This document shows, one piece after another, positions 41,001 through 49,934 of a DNA stretch of 64,000 bases. Made by a program: the position numbers and the translations under genes. The stretch spans positions 1-64,000 of the forward strand of contig NW_017962931.1 of NCBI RefSeq assembly GCF_001661345.1. The letters run 5' to 3'. The stretch comes from Ascoidea rubescens DSM 1968 (Eukaryota; Ascomycota; Saccharomycetes; Ascoideales; Ascoideaceae). Position 1 is the stretch's first letter; the number at the start of each line of letters is the position of its first letter. The notes beneath the pieces were generated by a model, which had not been told where the DNA came from, made no database searches, and worked only from the letters and a program-made list of their open reading frames with translations.

Positions 41001-41953
41001 CTAAAAGATATGAGCATTAAATAAATTCAAAAGCATATCCCCTGATTATACTCTTTTGAACAACCAATTGTAGCTCAAGAGCCAACCCAAATTACTCAAG
41101 AATCAGCAGTACGATTATTCAAGTTGTGATTCCAGTGGGTTTTGCTTTAAACTTGAGTTAAACTTCCAATACAGCACACATTCTTGCAAGCCTTTGCTGG
41201 CACCAGCTCTCACCAGCCAAAGATCTACGTCGACTTCTGGACAAGTAAATACGTAAGCCTGAAAATCACCAGTGGGAGCAGGCCATTTGCGAGCACCGAA
41301 TTCCACTTCTCCCACCACTGGAGCTGGTGTTACAGCAAGGCCCCTGCTGTTGTTTCTGCTGCTTCTGCTGCTTCTGTCACTCGCAGAGTTGCCGCCACCG
41401 GAACGCGCAAATACTCACGGAAACTCGAACGGTAGTCGAACATAGACGGATGTTTACAAACAATGCACAAACACGACCACTCCCGAGGTTGCCGCAAGTT
41501 CCGGCGTTTGCTACGATCAGCAATCCGTCGACGGAAACTAGGTTTGCCTTTAGAATTTTCTCAAACAGTTTTTTTATCTTTAAAATTAATTTTTTGCAAA
41601 AATTTGATTTTCTGTTGGTGTTGTTTAATATTTATCTTCATACAATAACCTATATTGTTCACCTAATAAGAATATTTTGTTATAAAAACTGTTTTAATTC
41701 CCCCATTTTCTTTCAACATATTTTTTTTCTTTGGTATTTCTTCTGCTTTTGCTTGGAAAAAAAAATTTTATAGTTTCCTTTTGGGATTTATATTCCTTTC
41801 TTTGTAGTTTTTCCTTTTATTTTGCTTCCTTTTATTTCATTTCACTTTAATTTGCTTTGATTTCTGTTGTCCTCTATCTCGCTGTTATAAAGACCTCCCT
41901 CCACTGCTCTACCACACTTCTTACCCCCAACAGCTCTTCAACAGCTCCTCAGC
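38030..41953. promoter_or_regulatory. 3.9-kb divergent promoter region, RCN1 / TALE homeobox gene
   Basis: The RCN1-proximal part (38100-38800) is GC-rich, with GAAGAAGCAGAGGAAG-type purine tracts around 38398-38465 and GTGATGAAGAGCTGTGAAAAA duplicated near 38550. The middle (38900-40950) is AT-rich with no gene. The homeobox side (40980-41560) is again GC-rich, with TTTCTGCTGCTTCTGCTGC near 41352, followed by a T-rich leader. Long upstream regions are common for regulatory genes. Confidence 0.5.
38145..38149. promoter_or_regulatory. CCAAT box (minus strand) upstream of RCN1
   Basis: TGATTGGT, a consensus-like HAP/CBF site, lies about 116 bp upstream of the RCN1 start. Confidence 0.4.
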
Positions 41954-42778
41954 ATGGACTTAAACAATCTAATGAGCAACACAGGCCAGAGCAACAACTC
42001 TCGTCACCATCACTCCCACTCCCATTCTCTGAACCATGGTCACCATCCTATTGATCCTCACAACAACCCCATTAACCACCAACTCTCTCCCAACCAGTAC
42101 AACCAATCTCTCATGAACTCTAATATACCAATCAACACAATCAACAACCTCAATACCCTCAACCAATATCCTATGAATTCTCCGAACTACCAGTACCTAA
42201 ACTCCATGAACATGACCAACCAAGCGTCGTCTCCCTACAACATCACTAATCCCCCGAATAACCTACATCTCAAGACCTTCAGTTGTGACAATTTTAGGAA
42301 AAATTCCTCCCATTCGCTCCCCATGGACAGAACTCCAAGTGTCAAACTACCTGGGGTAAAGGAAATCCTTCCAGGGGACTTCAACCACAACCAAATCGAA
42401 ATGCAAGAATACCAAATCCACAAAAGTATGCTGCAACAAAGAGTTCATCCCCCCATCCTAAAATCATCAACTTCCTTTGCTAATTTTCGTCCAGTGATAA
42501 ACGAGTCCCCTGCCAGTCTTATGATGAACAAAAACGACTCAATCGACAACTTCAAGAGAAAAAGAAAAAACCTACCCAAAGCAACCACTGATGTCTTGAT
42601 GAACTGGCTAAAGGAAAATTTAGATCGTCCTTATCCTAATGCAAGAGAAAAAAGCTATCTTTGCACTCAAACTGGTTTGACCCCACAACAATTGGATAAC
42701 TGGTTTATTAATGCCAGAAGAAGAAAAGTAACGTTGCTAAAGGATATGAGAGATAAGCATGTTACAATTGCTTCTTAA
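41954..42778 (+). CDS. TOS8: TALE homeodomain transcription factor (TOS8/CUP9 type)
   Basis: This 274-residue protein carries a C-terminal TALE homeodomain at 201-262. The three-residue loop extension is PYP (226-228), and the recognition helix contains DNWFINARRRK (W250, N253). The basic start KRKRKNLPK resembles Tos8 and Cup9, which repress transport and cell-cycle-linked genes with Tup1-Ssn6. The N-terminal part is His/Asn/Ser-rich, with a short conserved-looking LPGVKEILPG motif (132-141). Two CTG codons lie outside the homeodomain. Whether it is the Tos8 or Cup9 counterpart cannot be decided here. Confidence 0.85.
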   Translation: MDLNNLMSNTGQSNNSRHHHSHSHSLNHGHHPIDPHNNPINHQLSPNQYNQSLMNSNIPINTINNLNTLNQYPMNSPNYQYLNSMNMTNQASSPYNITNPPNNLHLKTFSCDNFRKNSSHSLPMDRTPSVKLPGVKEILPGDFNHNQIEMQEYQIHKSMLQQRVHPPILKSSTSFANFRPVINESPASLMMNKNDSIDNFKRKRKNLPKATTDVLMNWLKENLDRPYPNAREKSYLCTQTGLTPQQLDNWFINARRRKVTLLKDMRDKHVTIAS

Positions 42779-43157
42779 TTCCATCCATTCTCCAATTAAA
42801 GAAAAACAAATTGACTTTAAAAGTTTTAAAAAATTTAAATTATAACACACTCATATATAAGAAAATAATTGTTGAAATAAACAATTGTTTCTCATTTTCT
42901 TATTGTTTTTTTTTATGTTTTTTTTTTATTCTTTTTTTTTATTATTTCTCACACATTTCAATCTCCCTTTTCTTAATCAAAACAAACATGTATTATAATT
43001 TTCTTAAAATTTAAATTTTTTACAATTTTTATCAATTTTTGTTTTCTCCTGTATTAATATTAAATTTACAATTTTCCATCAAAAGAGAAATTTATTGCTC
43101 AATGTTAAATACATTTCTTCATATATTTAGCAAAAAAGTTATAATATATTATATTAA

Positions 43158-43200
43158 TAATTACAATAACAATTACAATAACAATAACAATAACAATAAC

Positions 43201-43262
<62 letters not shown>
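43158..43262. repeat. ACAATA then AAT microsatellite
   Basis: ACAATA hexamers pass into about twenty AAT triplets in non-coding DNA. Confidence 0.95.
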
Positions 43263-44409
43263 AAGCAACTTTCACATAATTGTCTATTTTATTCATAGAT
43301 GAATTGTCAATTGACTGGATAAAAATTTAAATAAAAATCATTTCATCTTGATCCTCCTAAGATTGAAAATAATAATGATAATAATTACTATTTTTTTCAA
43401 CTCAATTTCAAATTTCAAATTTCAAAACAATAAACAATCAATTATCATATTACTGAAGTGTTTACTGTTTAATGTTTAATGGTTATTTTTCCCATTTTAC
43501 TTTTCATTTTTAATTTTAACCTTTCAAAATTTTTCACCTCCTTTTAGTTGTAATTTTCTTTTTAAACAAAAAGACAATTTAAAAGATAGTTTGAAATTTT
43601 AATATTTGCTGATTTTTCTGCCTTTGCTTTTTTTTGACAGTTTTTTCTTGTTGAATTACTTTTTTTTTGTTTTCAATTTCCAAAAAAAAATTATAAATAG
43701 TTTATAATATAGTACATTTTTTGCATTTTTCATAAAATTCATTTTATACTTTTTTTTTGGTATTTTCACTACTTCAGTTCATAATTTTTTAGTCATTAAT
43801 GTTTTCCATCTTTTGGTTTTTGTTTTTTTTGGTATATATTATATAAATAGATGATTTATTTTATTTAATCTAACTCAATCTAATTCAATTTAACTCAACA
43901 TTGTAAGTACGTAAACGATAGAAAGTTATTAAACTGACCAAATCGAACAAAATATTAATTAATTCCAGATCTGATGAGAACCATCCAGAAATTTAATGAG
44001 AAGAAAAGATTTTCTGTGGACCTGAGTGGTTTCTATCAACACATTTAAACATTAGCGAGTTATTTTACTGTTTCCCCAAGGGTTTTAGTTGTAAATTTAT
44101 AATTAAAATTTTCAGATATAATCAAAAAATGTCTCAAAAACTCAACGGTTTTGTCTTAAAATATTTAAAGGTGATAGGAAAGTGTCAAATTTTTTGGAAA
44201 AGAAACATTCTTTTACAGAAACAACCAAAGTGGGTTTACTGATTTGCAAAAAACAAGAAATATAACCTGATTTCCACAATTATTATTTAAAATTCCTGTT
44301 GAAGGCGAACAAAAGTGAACAGAAGTGGACGATTGTTGCAAAGTTTGCATTTTGGCAATTTTAAATCGCCTTGAAGGATTTCGCGTTTTGTGTGGAAATT
44401 CTGCCGTTG

Positions 44410-44415
44410 ACGCGT
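44410..44415. promoter_or_regulatory. MluI cell-cycle box (ACGCGT) before RNH202
   Basis: A perfect ACGCGT lies 39 bp before the RNH202 ATG. MBF binds this motif upstream of yeast DNA-replication genes in G1/S. Confidence 0.55.
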
Positions 44416-44454
44416 TTTCGAAGCAGCAAAAGCAACAGAAGCAGCAGAAGAAGG

Positions 44455-45564
44455 ATGAACACTCTCAGAGACCAGCCCAGAGTTGTGATATTGCCCACTG
44501 GGGACGTGTTGGATGACAGCAGGAAGAAGATCATCGTTCAATTGCCCAGTCCCAGAAACTTTTCTCTCGCTGTGTTGCACTTGCTTGTTGGAGGTATTTC
44601 CGGTGGTGTTTCTGGTGGCAAAGAGGCACTGGGAGCTTGTTTGTACGAGATCAGGAAGATCAGTGGTAGCAATCCCCATCTCAGCTCCATCAACAGAGTG
44701 GAAACGAAAAACAGCAAGGCAGTCAAGTCGTTGTTGGTTGAGCACAGCAAAAAGAGTGGCGACAATGGATTGATATTGGAGGACCCACTGGTTTACATTG
44801 CCACTCCCTGCAATATAGTGTATCTTCTCATATCTTTCTTTGTCGTTGATGCTAAAGAAGACGATGGCAGCAGGAGAAACCGAGAACAGGCGAGGTATTT
44901 GACGATAGAAGATATACTTGATTCACTTGAGGCATTGATTGGCAAATTTAGTGATAAATGGAGCGATAACTTCAATTTGATTCCCAAGTCAATGATAATA
45001 CAGAAATTGGATAAGATCTGTGATCAGATAGCTGAGAATGAACAATCCTACTATAAATTTTCAATAGTAAAGACATTGAAATATCTACAGGCTAAAATTG
45101 AAAATTTTGTCGAGGTGAATAATTTCCCTGTTTCGATCTTAAATTCGATAATATACAAGAAATATTATTCAAATAAGGGAGAAAACGATGTAAATGAGGA
45201 TTCAAAAGAATATGAAAATGGTATACCAAATGATATTCTCAATATAATCAAAACCAAGTATGCAATTAATATATTTCAAGCTTATTTGAATAACAAACTT
45301 GTGGACCAGTTGATCTCCAAATACTATGAAAAGGATTTTGTTAAACTCGATGAATATTCTCGACTTTTAGAACAAGAAAAATCGAAAAAATTAATTGCAC
45401 AAAAAAATATCAATGAACTAAACGATTCATTAAGCAATGACATTAAAAGTTTTAATAAAAATAATAATAAAAATAACAATAAAGCTAAAACTACTAAAAA
45501 AACTGCTACAACGAAAAAAGTTCAAGTTGGTAAAGGAGCATTGGATTTTTTTTTCAAGAAGTGA
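44455..45564 (+). CDS. RNH202: Ribonuclease H2 subunit B
   Basis: The 369-residue protein fits RNase H2 subunit B, which with Rnh201 and Rnh203 removes ribonucleotides from DNA. The N-terminal part RVVILPTGDV opens the triple-barrel scaffold, ACLYEIRKI corresponds to the LYEI/V strand of the family, and YIATPCNIVYLLISFF to the hydrophobic wHTH entrance. The C-terminal part is basic and ends in GALDFFFKK, a PIP-box-like end for PCNA binding. The start at 44455 (MNTLRDQ) is chosen because the upstream in-frame codons translate the GCAGCAGAAG promoter tract. It has two in-frame CTG codons (44629, 44788). Confidence 0.82.
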   Translation: MNTLRDQPRVVILPTGDVLDDSRKKIIVQLPSPRNFSLAVLHLLVGGISGGVSGGKEALGACLYEIRKISGSNPHLSSINRVETKNSKAVKSLLVEHSKKSGDNGLILEDPLVYIATPCNIVYLLISFFVVDAKEDDGSRRNREQARYLTIEDILDSLEALIGKFSDKWSDNFNLIPKSMIIQKLDKICDQIAENEQSYYKFSIVKTLKYLQAKIENFVEVNNFPVSILNSIIYKKYYSNKGENDVNEDSKEYENGIPNDILNIIKTKYAINIFQAYLNNKLVDQLISKYYEKDFVKLDEYSRLLEQEKSKKLIAQKNINELNDSLSNDIKSFNKNNNKNNNKAKTTKKTATTKKVQVGKGALDFFFKK

Positions 45565-45897
45565 TAAATTAATTCATAAATTCATATCTTATAATTTATA
45601 TCAATTTTTATAAATATTTACAGAAATTTCCCATAAAAGTACAACTATAAAGCAATGAAAAATAAAATAAAAAACAAAGTTAAGGAAAGTTTTAGTTTTT
45701 TAAAAAAAATAAAAATAAAAAGAAAAAAGAAAAAAAATTCAATATTGGTAATAATAATAAATAATAAAGTTGAAATAAAATCCAGAAAAATCAAAAAGAA
45801 AATCAAAAATATAAATGTAAATATAAAGATAAATAAAAATAATCATGTATACATATAATCAATATATATAAACATTAAATTGTGATGGTTATGCAAT
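45565..45897. other. Convergent spacer, no gene seen
   Basis: A-rich 3'-3' spacer. A 67-codon Lys/Asn/Ile ORF within it is compositional. Confidence 0.5.
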
Positions 45898-47043
45898 TTA
45901 TTGAATATTTTGTTGATCATTATTTTGGAATTGATTATTTTCAATTGAATTATCATTTACATTTTTAGTTGTTTTTTTGTGGTCAAGTTGATTTAATAGT
46001 TTTTCAGCAGATTGTTTTGGATTCAAGCTGCCGGATATACCATTGTAAATACTTAAACCACTTGCCACCCAAGAGCTCATATCACCTAAACTTGCAGGGA
46101 TGACTAAGGTGTTTGATTCTTTGGCTAATTTACTAAAAGCGTTAATGTACTGCTCAGCAACTTGTAATGCGACAGCATCAGAACCACCAGGAGTTTCTTG
46201 GATGGCTTTGGCTATTTGTCTTATACCTTCTGACGTTGCTTTGGCTCTTAAAAGAATAGCTTCGGCTTCACCAGAAGCTTTATTTATATTTTCCATTTTA
46301 ATTGCTTCAGAGTTCAAAATTGAAGAAATTTTAGAACCTTCAGCTATATTGATGGCAGATTGTCTTTGACCTTCGGATTCTAAGATCTCAGCTCTTTTAC
46401 TTCTTTCAGCAGAGACCTGTCTGTGCATTGCTTGTAAAACGTTTTGCGGAGGATGAATATCTCTAATTTCATATCTTAAGCATTTAATACCCCATTCTTT
46501 GGAGGCTTCATTTATTGAAATGTTGATATTATTGTTTAAAGACTGTCTTTCTTTTAATACATGATCTAAAGTTAATTGACCAATTTCTGATCTCATTGTA
46601 GTTTGAGCCAATTGGGAGATTGCAAATTCTGCATCTTCGACACCATAACTAGCCTTTTCGGGGTTGAAGATTTTGATATATAGAACACCATCCATTTCTA
46701 AGGTGACGTTATCAGAAGTGATGGCGGATTGAGAAGGAATTTCAATTGCCATTTCCTTTAAGGATTTAACATATTTAATTTTGTCGATAAATGGATATAA
46801 AAATGCAAGACCTGGTTGTAAAACTTTATGGAATTTACCCATTCTTTCAACAATATAAGCAGTACCAGAGGGAACAAATTTAATTATTGTATTTGTTGGT
46901 AACGATTCCTTTTGAAAGAAGTTTAAAGAAGAAAAGTTGGATATATTGCGACGAGATTGTAGCATCAATTGTTTGTTGACAGAGCCGAGCAAAGAAAGAG
47001 ATTGCACAGGCACAAACATGGATCTTCTGGCAGTGGAAAGCAT
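45898..47043 (-). CDS. SLP2: Mitochondrial stomatin-like protein (SLP2 family)
   Basis: A 381-residue SPFH/stomatin protein. Residues 1-40 are an Arg/Ser-rich mitochondrial presequence (MLSTARRSMF...SRRNIS), followed by the SPFH domain: FVPSGTAYIVERMGKFHKVL, LQPGLAFLYPFIDKI, SDNVTLEMDGVLYI and IGQLTLDHVLKERQSL. After it come the coiled RQVSAERSKRAEILESEG segment and the SLP2-type C-terminal block LAKESNTLVIPASLGDM. STOML2 proteins organise cardiolipin-rich inner-membrane domains and proteases; S. cerevisiae lacks one, while many other fungi keep it. The start at 47043 is chosen over an upstream in-frame Met because that extension is Phe/Leu/Cys-rich promoter sequence. It is divergent from RRP45 with 239 bp between starts. 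Confidence 0.9.
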   Translation of the reverse strand: MLSTARRSMFVPVQSLSLLGSVNKQLMLQSRRNISNFSSLNFFQKESLPTNTIIKFVPSGTAYIVERMGKFHKVLQPGLAFLYPFIDKIKYVKSLKEMAIEIPSQSAITSDNVTLEMDGVLYIKIFNPEKASYGVEDAEFAISQLAQTTMRSEIGQLTLDHVLKERQSLNNNINISINEASKEWGIKCLRYEIRDIHPPQNVLQAMHRQVSAERSKRAEILESEGQRQSAINIAEGSKISSILNSEAIKMENINKASGEAEAILLRAKATSEGIRQIAKAIQETPGGSDAVALQVAEQYINAFSKLAKESNTLVIPASLGDMSSWVASGLSIYNGISGSLNPKQSAEKLLNQLDHKKTTKNVNDNSIENNQFQNNDQQNIQ

Positions 47044-47169
47044 GGTGGAAAGTGAACTGACAAGCAGAAAAAGGAGAGCAACGCACAGGAAGCAAAAGAA
47101 ACAACAAAAGAAGAATAAGAAGAATAAAAAGCACAACGATGGCAAAAAAGGTTGTTTGGGGCTGAAGAT

Positions 47170-47175
47170 CACGTG
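47170..47175. promoter_or_regulatory. CACGTG E-box between SLP2 and RRP45
   Basis: A perfect palindrome within GATCACGTGCAC, 127 bp upstream of the SLP2 start and 108 bp upstream of RRP45. The short shared promoter also has AGCAGCAGAAGAAGCAGAAG near 47227. Confidence 0.55.
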
Positions 47176-47282
47176 CACTAAAATTTTTAGAGCCGGTTTT
47201 TTGAGCTGAGGAAGGAGAAGGAGAAGCAGCAGAAGAAGCAGAAGCAGTAAGGCAATTGTAAGAGTGTGCTAAAGCGGAGAAG

Positions 47283-48350
47283 ATGGTGAAGGGTGTGGTG
47301 TTGTCGCGTAACGAGCAGGAGTTTCTCTTGCAGCTTTTGGCCCAGGGCAAGCGATTGGATGGCAGGGAAATTGAGCAGTTCAGAGACGTTGAGATCAAGC
47401 TTGGTGAAGAATATGGGTATGTTGATGTGAAGTTGGGCAGAAGTCGAGTGGTTGTACGAATATCATCAGAGATAGTGAAGCCCTTTGAAGACAGGCCCTT
47501 CGAGGGGATCTTCAACATCAATATTGAGTTGAATTCCAATTTGCTACTTTTCAGCTCATCGGATAACGACGAGCTATTGATTCAAAGAATGATTGAAAAG
47601 TCGATCAAGAGATCGAATTCTTTAGACTTGGAGAGCTTGTGTATAATAGCAGGCAAATTCTGCTGGTCAATTAAAGCAGATTTACATTTCATTGAGTTTG
47701 ATGGGAATTTTATTGATATAAGCAATTTGGCTGTTATTGTGGGGTTGCTACATTTCAAACTAAACAATGTGACAATAAATAATAACCAAAATGCCAGTGG
47801 TGGTAGCAACAACGATCAGCAATATGCCAACCTAATTATCCATCCTATAAATGAGATAGATCCCATCAGCTTGTCTATTTTGCACATTCCAATTTCTATA
47901 ACCTTTTCGTTTTACACGAGTACTTCTAGTGGTGGTGACACTGGAGACAATGACAAAGATAACGACAAGGATGTAGAAATGGGAAGTGACGATGACAATG
48001 AAACCGGAAACAGCAGTCAAAATGTCACCAAGAACACTAACCAGGCTGAAAATGGAGAGCAAAGTGTTATTTGCTTGCTTGACGCGAGTCTCAAGGAAGA
48101 AATGCTAAGACAGAGTTTCTTGATAATCACAATGAACAAAAACAAGGAGGTTTGCCAGATACTCAAGAATGGGGGATTGCCCATCGATGCATTGACCATT
48201 TTGAACTGCTGCAACAGGGCAGTCAAAATTGTGGACGAGTTGACAGAGAAGATTAAGAGCACATTGAAGGAGGACCAGCTCAGACGACTAGAGAACGTTC
48301 CTCTCGATGAGCTCAGAGCCGAAAATGCTCGACAGACAAATGAGCTCTGA
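47283..48350 (+). CDS. RRP45: Exosome core subunit Rrp45
   Basis: A 355-residue RNase PH-fold subunit of the RNA exosome ring. Family blocks are GKRLDGREIEQFRDVEI (about 24-40), EDRPFEGIFNI (about 70), LDLESLCIIAGKFCWSIKADLHF (about 112-134), IDISNLAVIVGLLHF, and AENAR near the C-terminus. It also shares IHPINEIDPISLSILHIPI with S. cerevisiae Rrp45 (305 residues). Eukaryotic ring subunits are catalytically inactive. An acidic Asp/Asn/Gly insertion of about 35 residues near 218-260 accounts for most of the extra length. No in-frame CTG codon was found. Confidence 0.94.
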   Translation: MVKGVVLSRNEQEFLLQLLAQGKRLDGREIEQFRDVEIKLGEEYGYVDVKLGRSRVVVRISSEIVKPFEDRPFEGIFNINIELNSNLLLFSSSDNDELLIQRMIEKSIKRSNSLDLESLCIIAGKFCWSIKADLHFIEFDGNFIDISNLAVIVGLLHFKLNNVTINNNQNASGGSNNDQQYANLIIHPINEIDPISLSILHIPISITFSFYTSTSSGGDTGDNDKDNDKDVEMGSDDDNETGNSSQNVTKNTNQAENGEQSVICLLDASLKEEMLRQSFLIITMNKNKEVCQILKNGGLPIDALTILNCCNRAVKIVDELTEKIKSTLKEDQLRRLENVPLDELRAENARQTNEL

Positions 48351-48353
48351 GGG

Positions 48354-48360
48354 TATATAT
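48354..48360 (+). promoter_or_regulatory. TATA box of the SVIP-like gene
   Basis: TATATAT begins four bases after the RRP45 stop codon and 220 bp before the next ATG. This implies that the promoter abuts or overlaps the end of RRP45. Confidence 0.5.
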
Positions 48361-48573
48361 CTGCTCGCTATTATTGTATGTAATCTAATACACCACCACT
48401 TAAGGGAAAGAACCAGTTTCTGTAGGCCTGAAGTGTGCTAAGATGGCTGAAGTTAAAATTAAAGTTAGTTTGGCTGTTGAAATGTTCCAACAATAACAAC
48501 CTCCACAGCCTGCCATAAAACTGTTCTCCATCTTCTGTTGCTCTCTTTCCCCTATTCACCACAACTGCTCACA

Positions 48574-48945
48574 ATGGGAAACTGCTGTTCTTCTGAAGAT
48601 GCCTCTGCTCCAGCTGCTCAGAGCAACGAAAAACACCAGAGCAGAACCTCCAACACAAAAAACATCAGACGCAACTCCACCACCAAGAAGCCCTCCAGGA
48701 GACCCAAGACAGCACAAAAGGGCCAGCGACTAGGAGGTACAGATGCTGTGGAAGACAACCAAGGGGCTCTCGATGCTCGCCAGGCTGCTGCTCTTGCTGC
48801 TGAGAAGCGAGCTGCAAAGAACACACCCAAGGGCCAGTTGGGCCAGCAGCTTCACAAGCAGCAGAAGATGTCCACCCAGGCTGTTTTGAAGCTGGCATAT
48901 AACGAGAAGCTTCAGAACAAAAACCAGACCTTGGTCTACGATTGA
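48574..48945 (+). CDS. Small N-myristoylated protein with p97/Cdc48-binding (VIM) motif
   Basis: The 123-residue protein starts MGNCCSSE: Gly2 fits N-myristoylation and Cys4/Cys5 palmitoylation, so membrane attachment is likely. Residues 69-79 read RQAAALAAEKR, an exact RX5AAX2R VCP-interacting motif. The same order (myristoylated MGxC start, then VIM helix) defines the animal SVIP family, inhibitors of p97-dependent ER degradation. The middle is basic and Ser/Thr-rich, with the block LGGTDAVEDNQGALDAR leading into the helix; after it come KGQLGQQLHKQQKM and a short conserved-looking tail. I choose 48574 because only that Met gives the MGNCC start; the in-frame Met at 48538 would destroy it. 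Confidence 0.85.
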   Translation: MGNCCSSEDASAPAAQSNEKHQSRTSNTKNIRRNSTTKKPSRRPKTAQKGQRLGGTDAVEDNQGALDARQAAALAAEKRAAKNTPKGQLGQQLHKQQKMSTQAVLKLAYNEKLQNKNQTLVYD

Positions 48946-49934
48946 GGAACCACTATTGCATACAGGCTCTGACTTCTTCATCCAGCAAGAGTGGAATAAT
49001 AGCAACATATGTCACTTTCGGGTGCAAAACAGTATTTAAGTTATATACCTGATCATAATCTGCCTAATCAAGTCATTTTATAGAGCAAAATTTTTTGGGT
49101 TTAATAAGTTGAATATACGTAATATTAAATAAAATTATAAACCATTAGGAAAAATAGAATAAATTATGAACAATCATGAGGAAATGTGGAAAAATGTGGA
49201 AAAAATATGAAGCTTCATTAAACAAAATTTACAAATAAGTAGGATAGAAAGTTGATTAATTGGTGATTTATTGAATAAAATATAGGCATAATAAAGACAT
49301 TTCTCAGTCTGTATGTTTATATTTTGCTTTTTACTTTTTTACTTTTTTCTTTGAGTCTTGATATGTAATCAATTAATGAATATAAATAAATATAAGAAAC
49401 AAAAAAAATCAAAATCAAAATTGAATAAGTTGTTGAAATACTGAAAGTAATAAGTAATAAGTAATAAGTAATAAGTAATAAGTAATAAATAATAAATAGA
49501 TAAGAGTGATAAAGACAAATTAAATAAATGATAAAACTTGAGTAAATTAAATAAGTATAATAAATAAAAACAAAACAGGGAATAATAGAAACAAAAATAT
49601 CAGTTAATGAATAGTATAAGTAAACATATTAATCAAATTATTGCATAGCCAATAAAAGATTATAATAAATAAAATAAAATAAAGTAAATAAAATAGGATA
49701 GGATAGCAGGTTATATTTCTAATTTGAAATAACAAAAATAGAGTAAACTAAAACAGGAATATTTAAATAAACTAAAATAATATTGATTAATTTTCATTAG
49801 GAATTGGAATTTGAATGTTTAATTGGAATTGGAATTGGAATTGGAATTGGAATTTAGATTTGAATTTGAATGTTTAATTTTGAATAAAAGTACATTAAAA
49901 ATTGATTTAATGAAAATTAATATGATTAACTTGA
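48946..49934. other. Convergent spacer with simple repeats
   Basis: AT-rich 3'-3' spacer. It contains an AGTAATA heptamer repeat (49446-49490) and GGAATT repeats (49826-49856). No gene was seen. Confidence 0.6.
49446..49490. repeat. AGTAATA heptamer tandem repeat
   Basis: About six direct copies in non-coding DNA. Confidence 0.88.

Larger units (their letters stand above)
42779..44454 (+). promoter_or_regulatory. Spacer and promoter of RNH202
   Basis: The AT-rich 3' flank of the homeobox gene holds an ACAATA/AAT microsatellite (43158-43262) and many T-runs. The last 170 bp are GC-richer, with ACGCGT at 44410-44415 and AGCAACAGAAGCAGCAGAAG ending just before the start. ORFs in the repeat are not genes. 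Confidence 0.55.

Noticed and set aside
43039-43302. 87-codon ORF ending in poly-Asn after the homeobox gene
   Set aside because: Made by the ACAATA/AAT microsatellite in AT-rich 3' DNA.
44287-44745. 152-codon minus-strand ORF opposite RNH202
   Set aside because: Antisense shadow of the RNH202 N-terminus, which has clear family blocks on the plus strand.
47044-47178. Upstream in-frame Met that would add 45 residues to SLP2
   Set aside because: The extension is Phe/Leu/Cys repeat from the shared promoter and would mask the mitochondrial presequence; the E-box also lies inside it.
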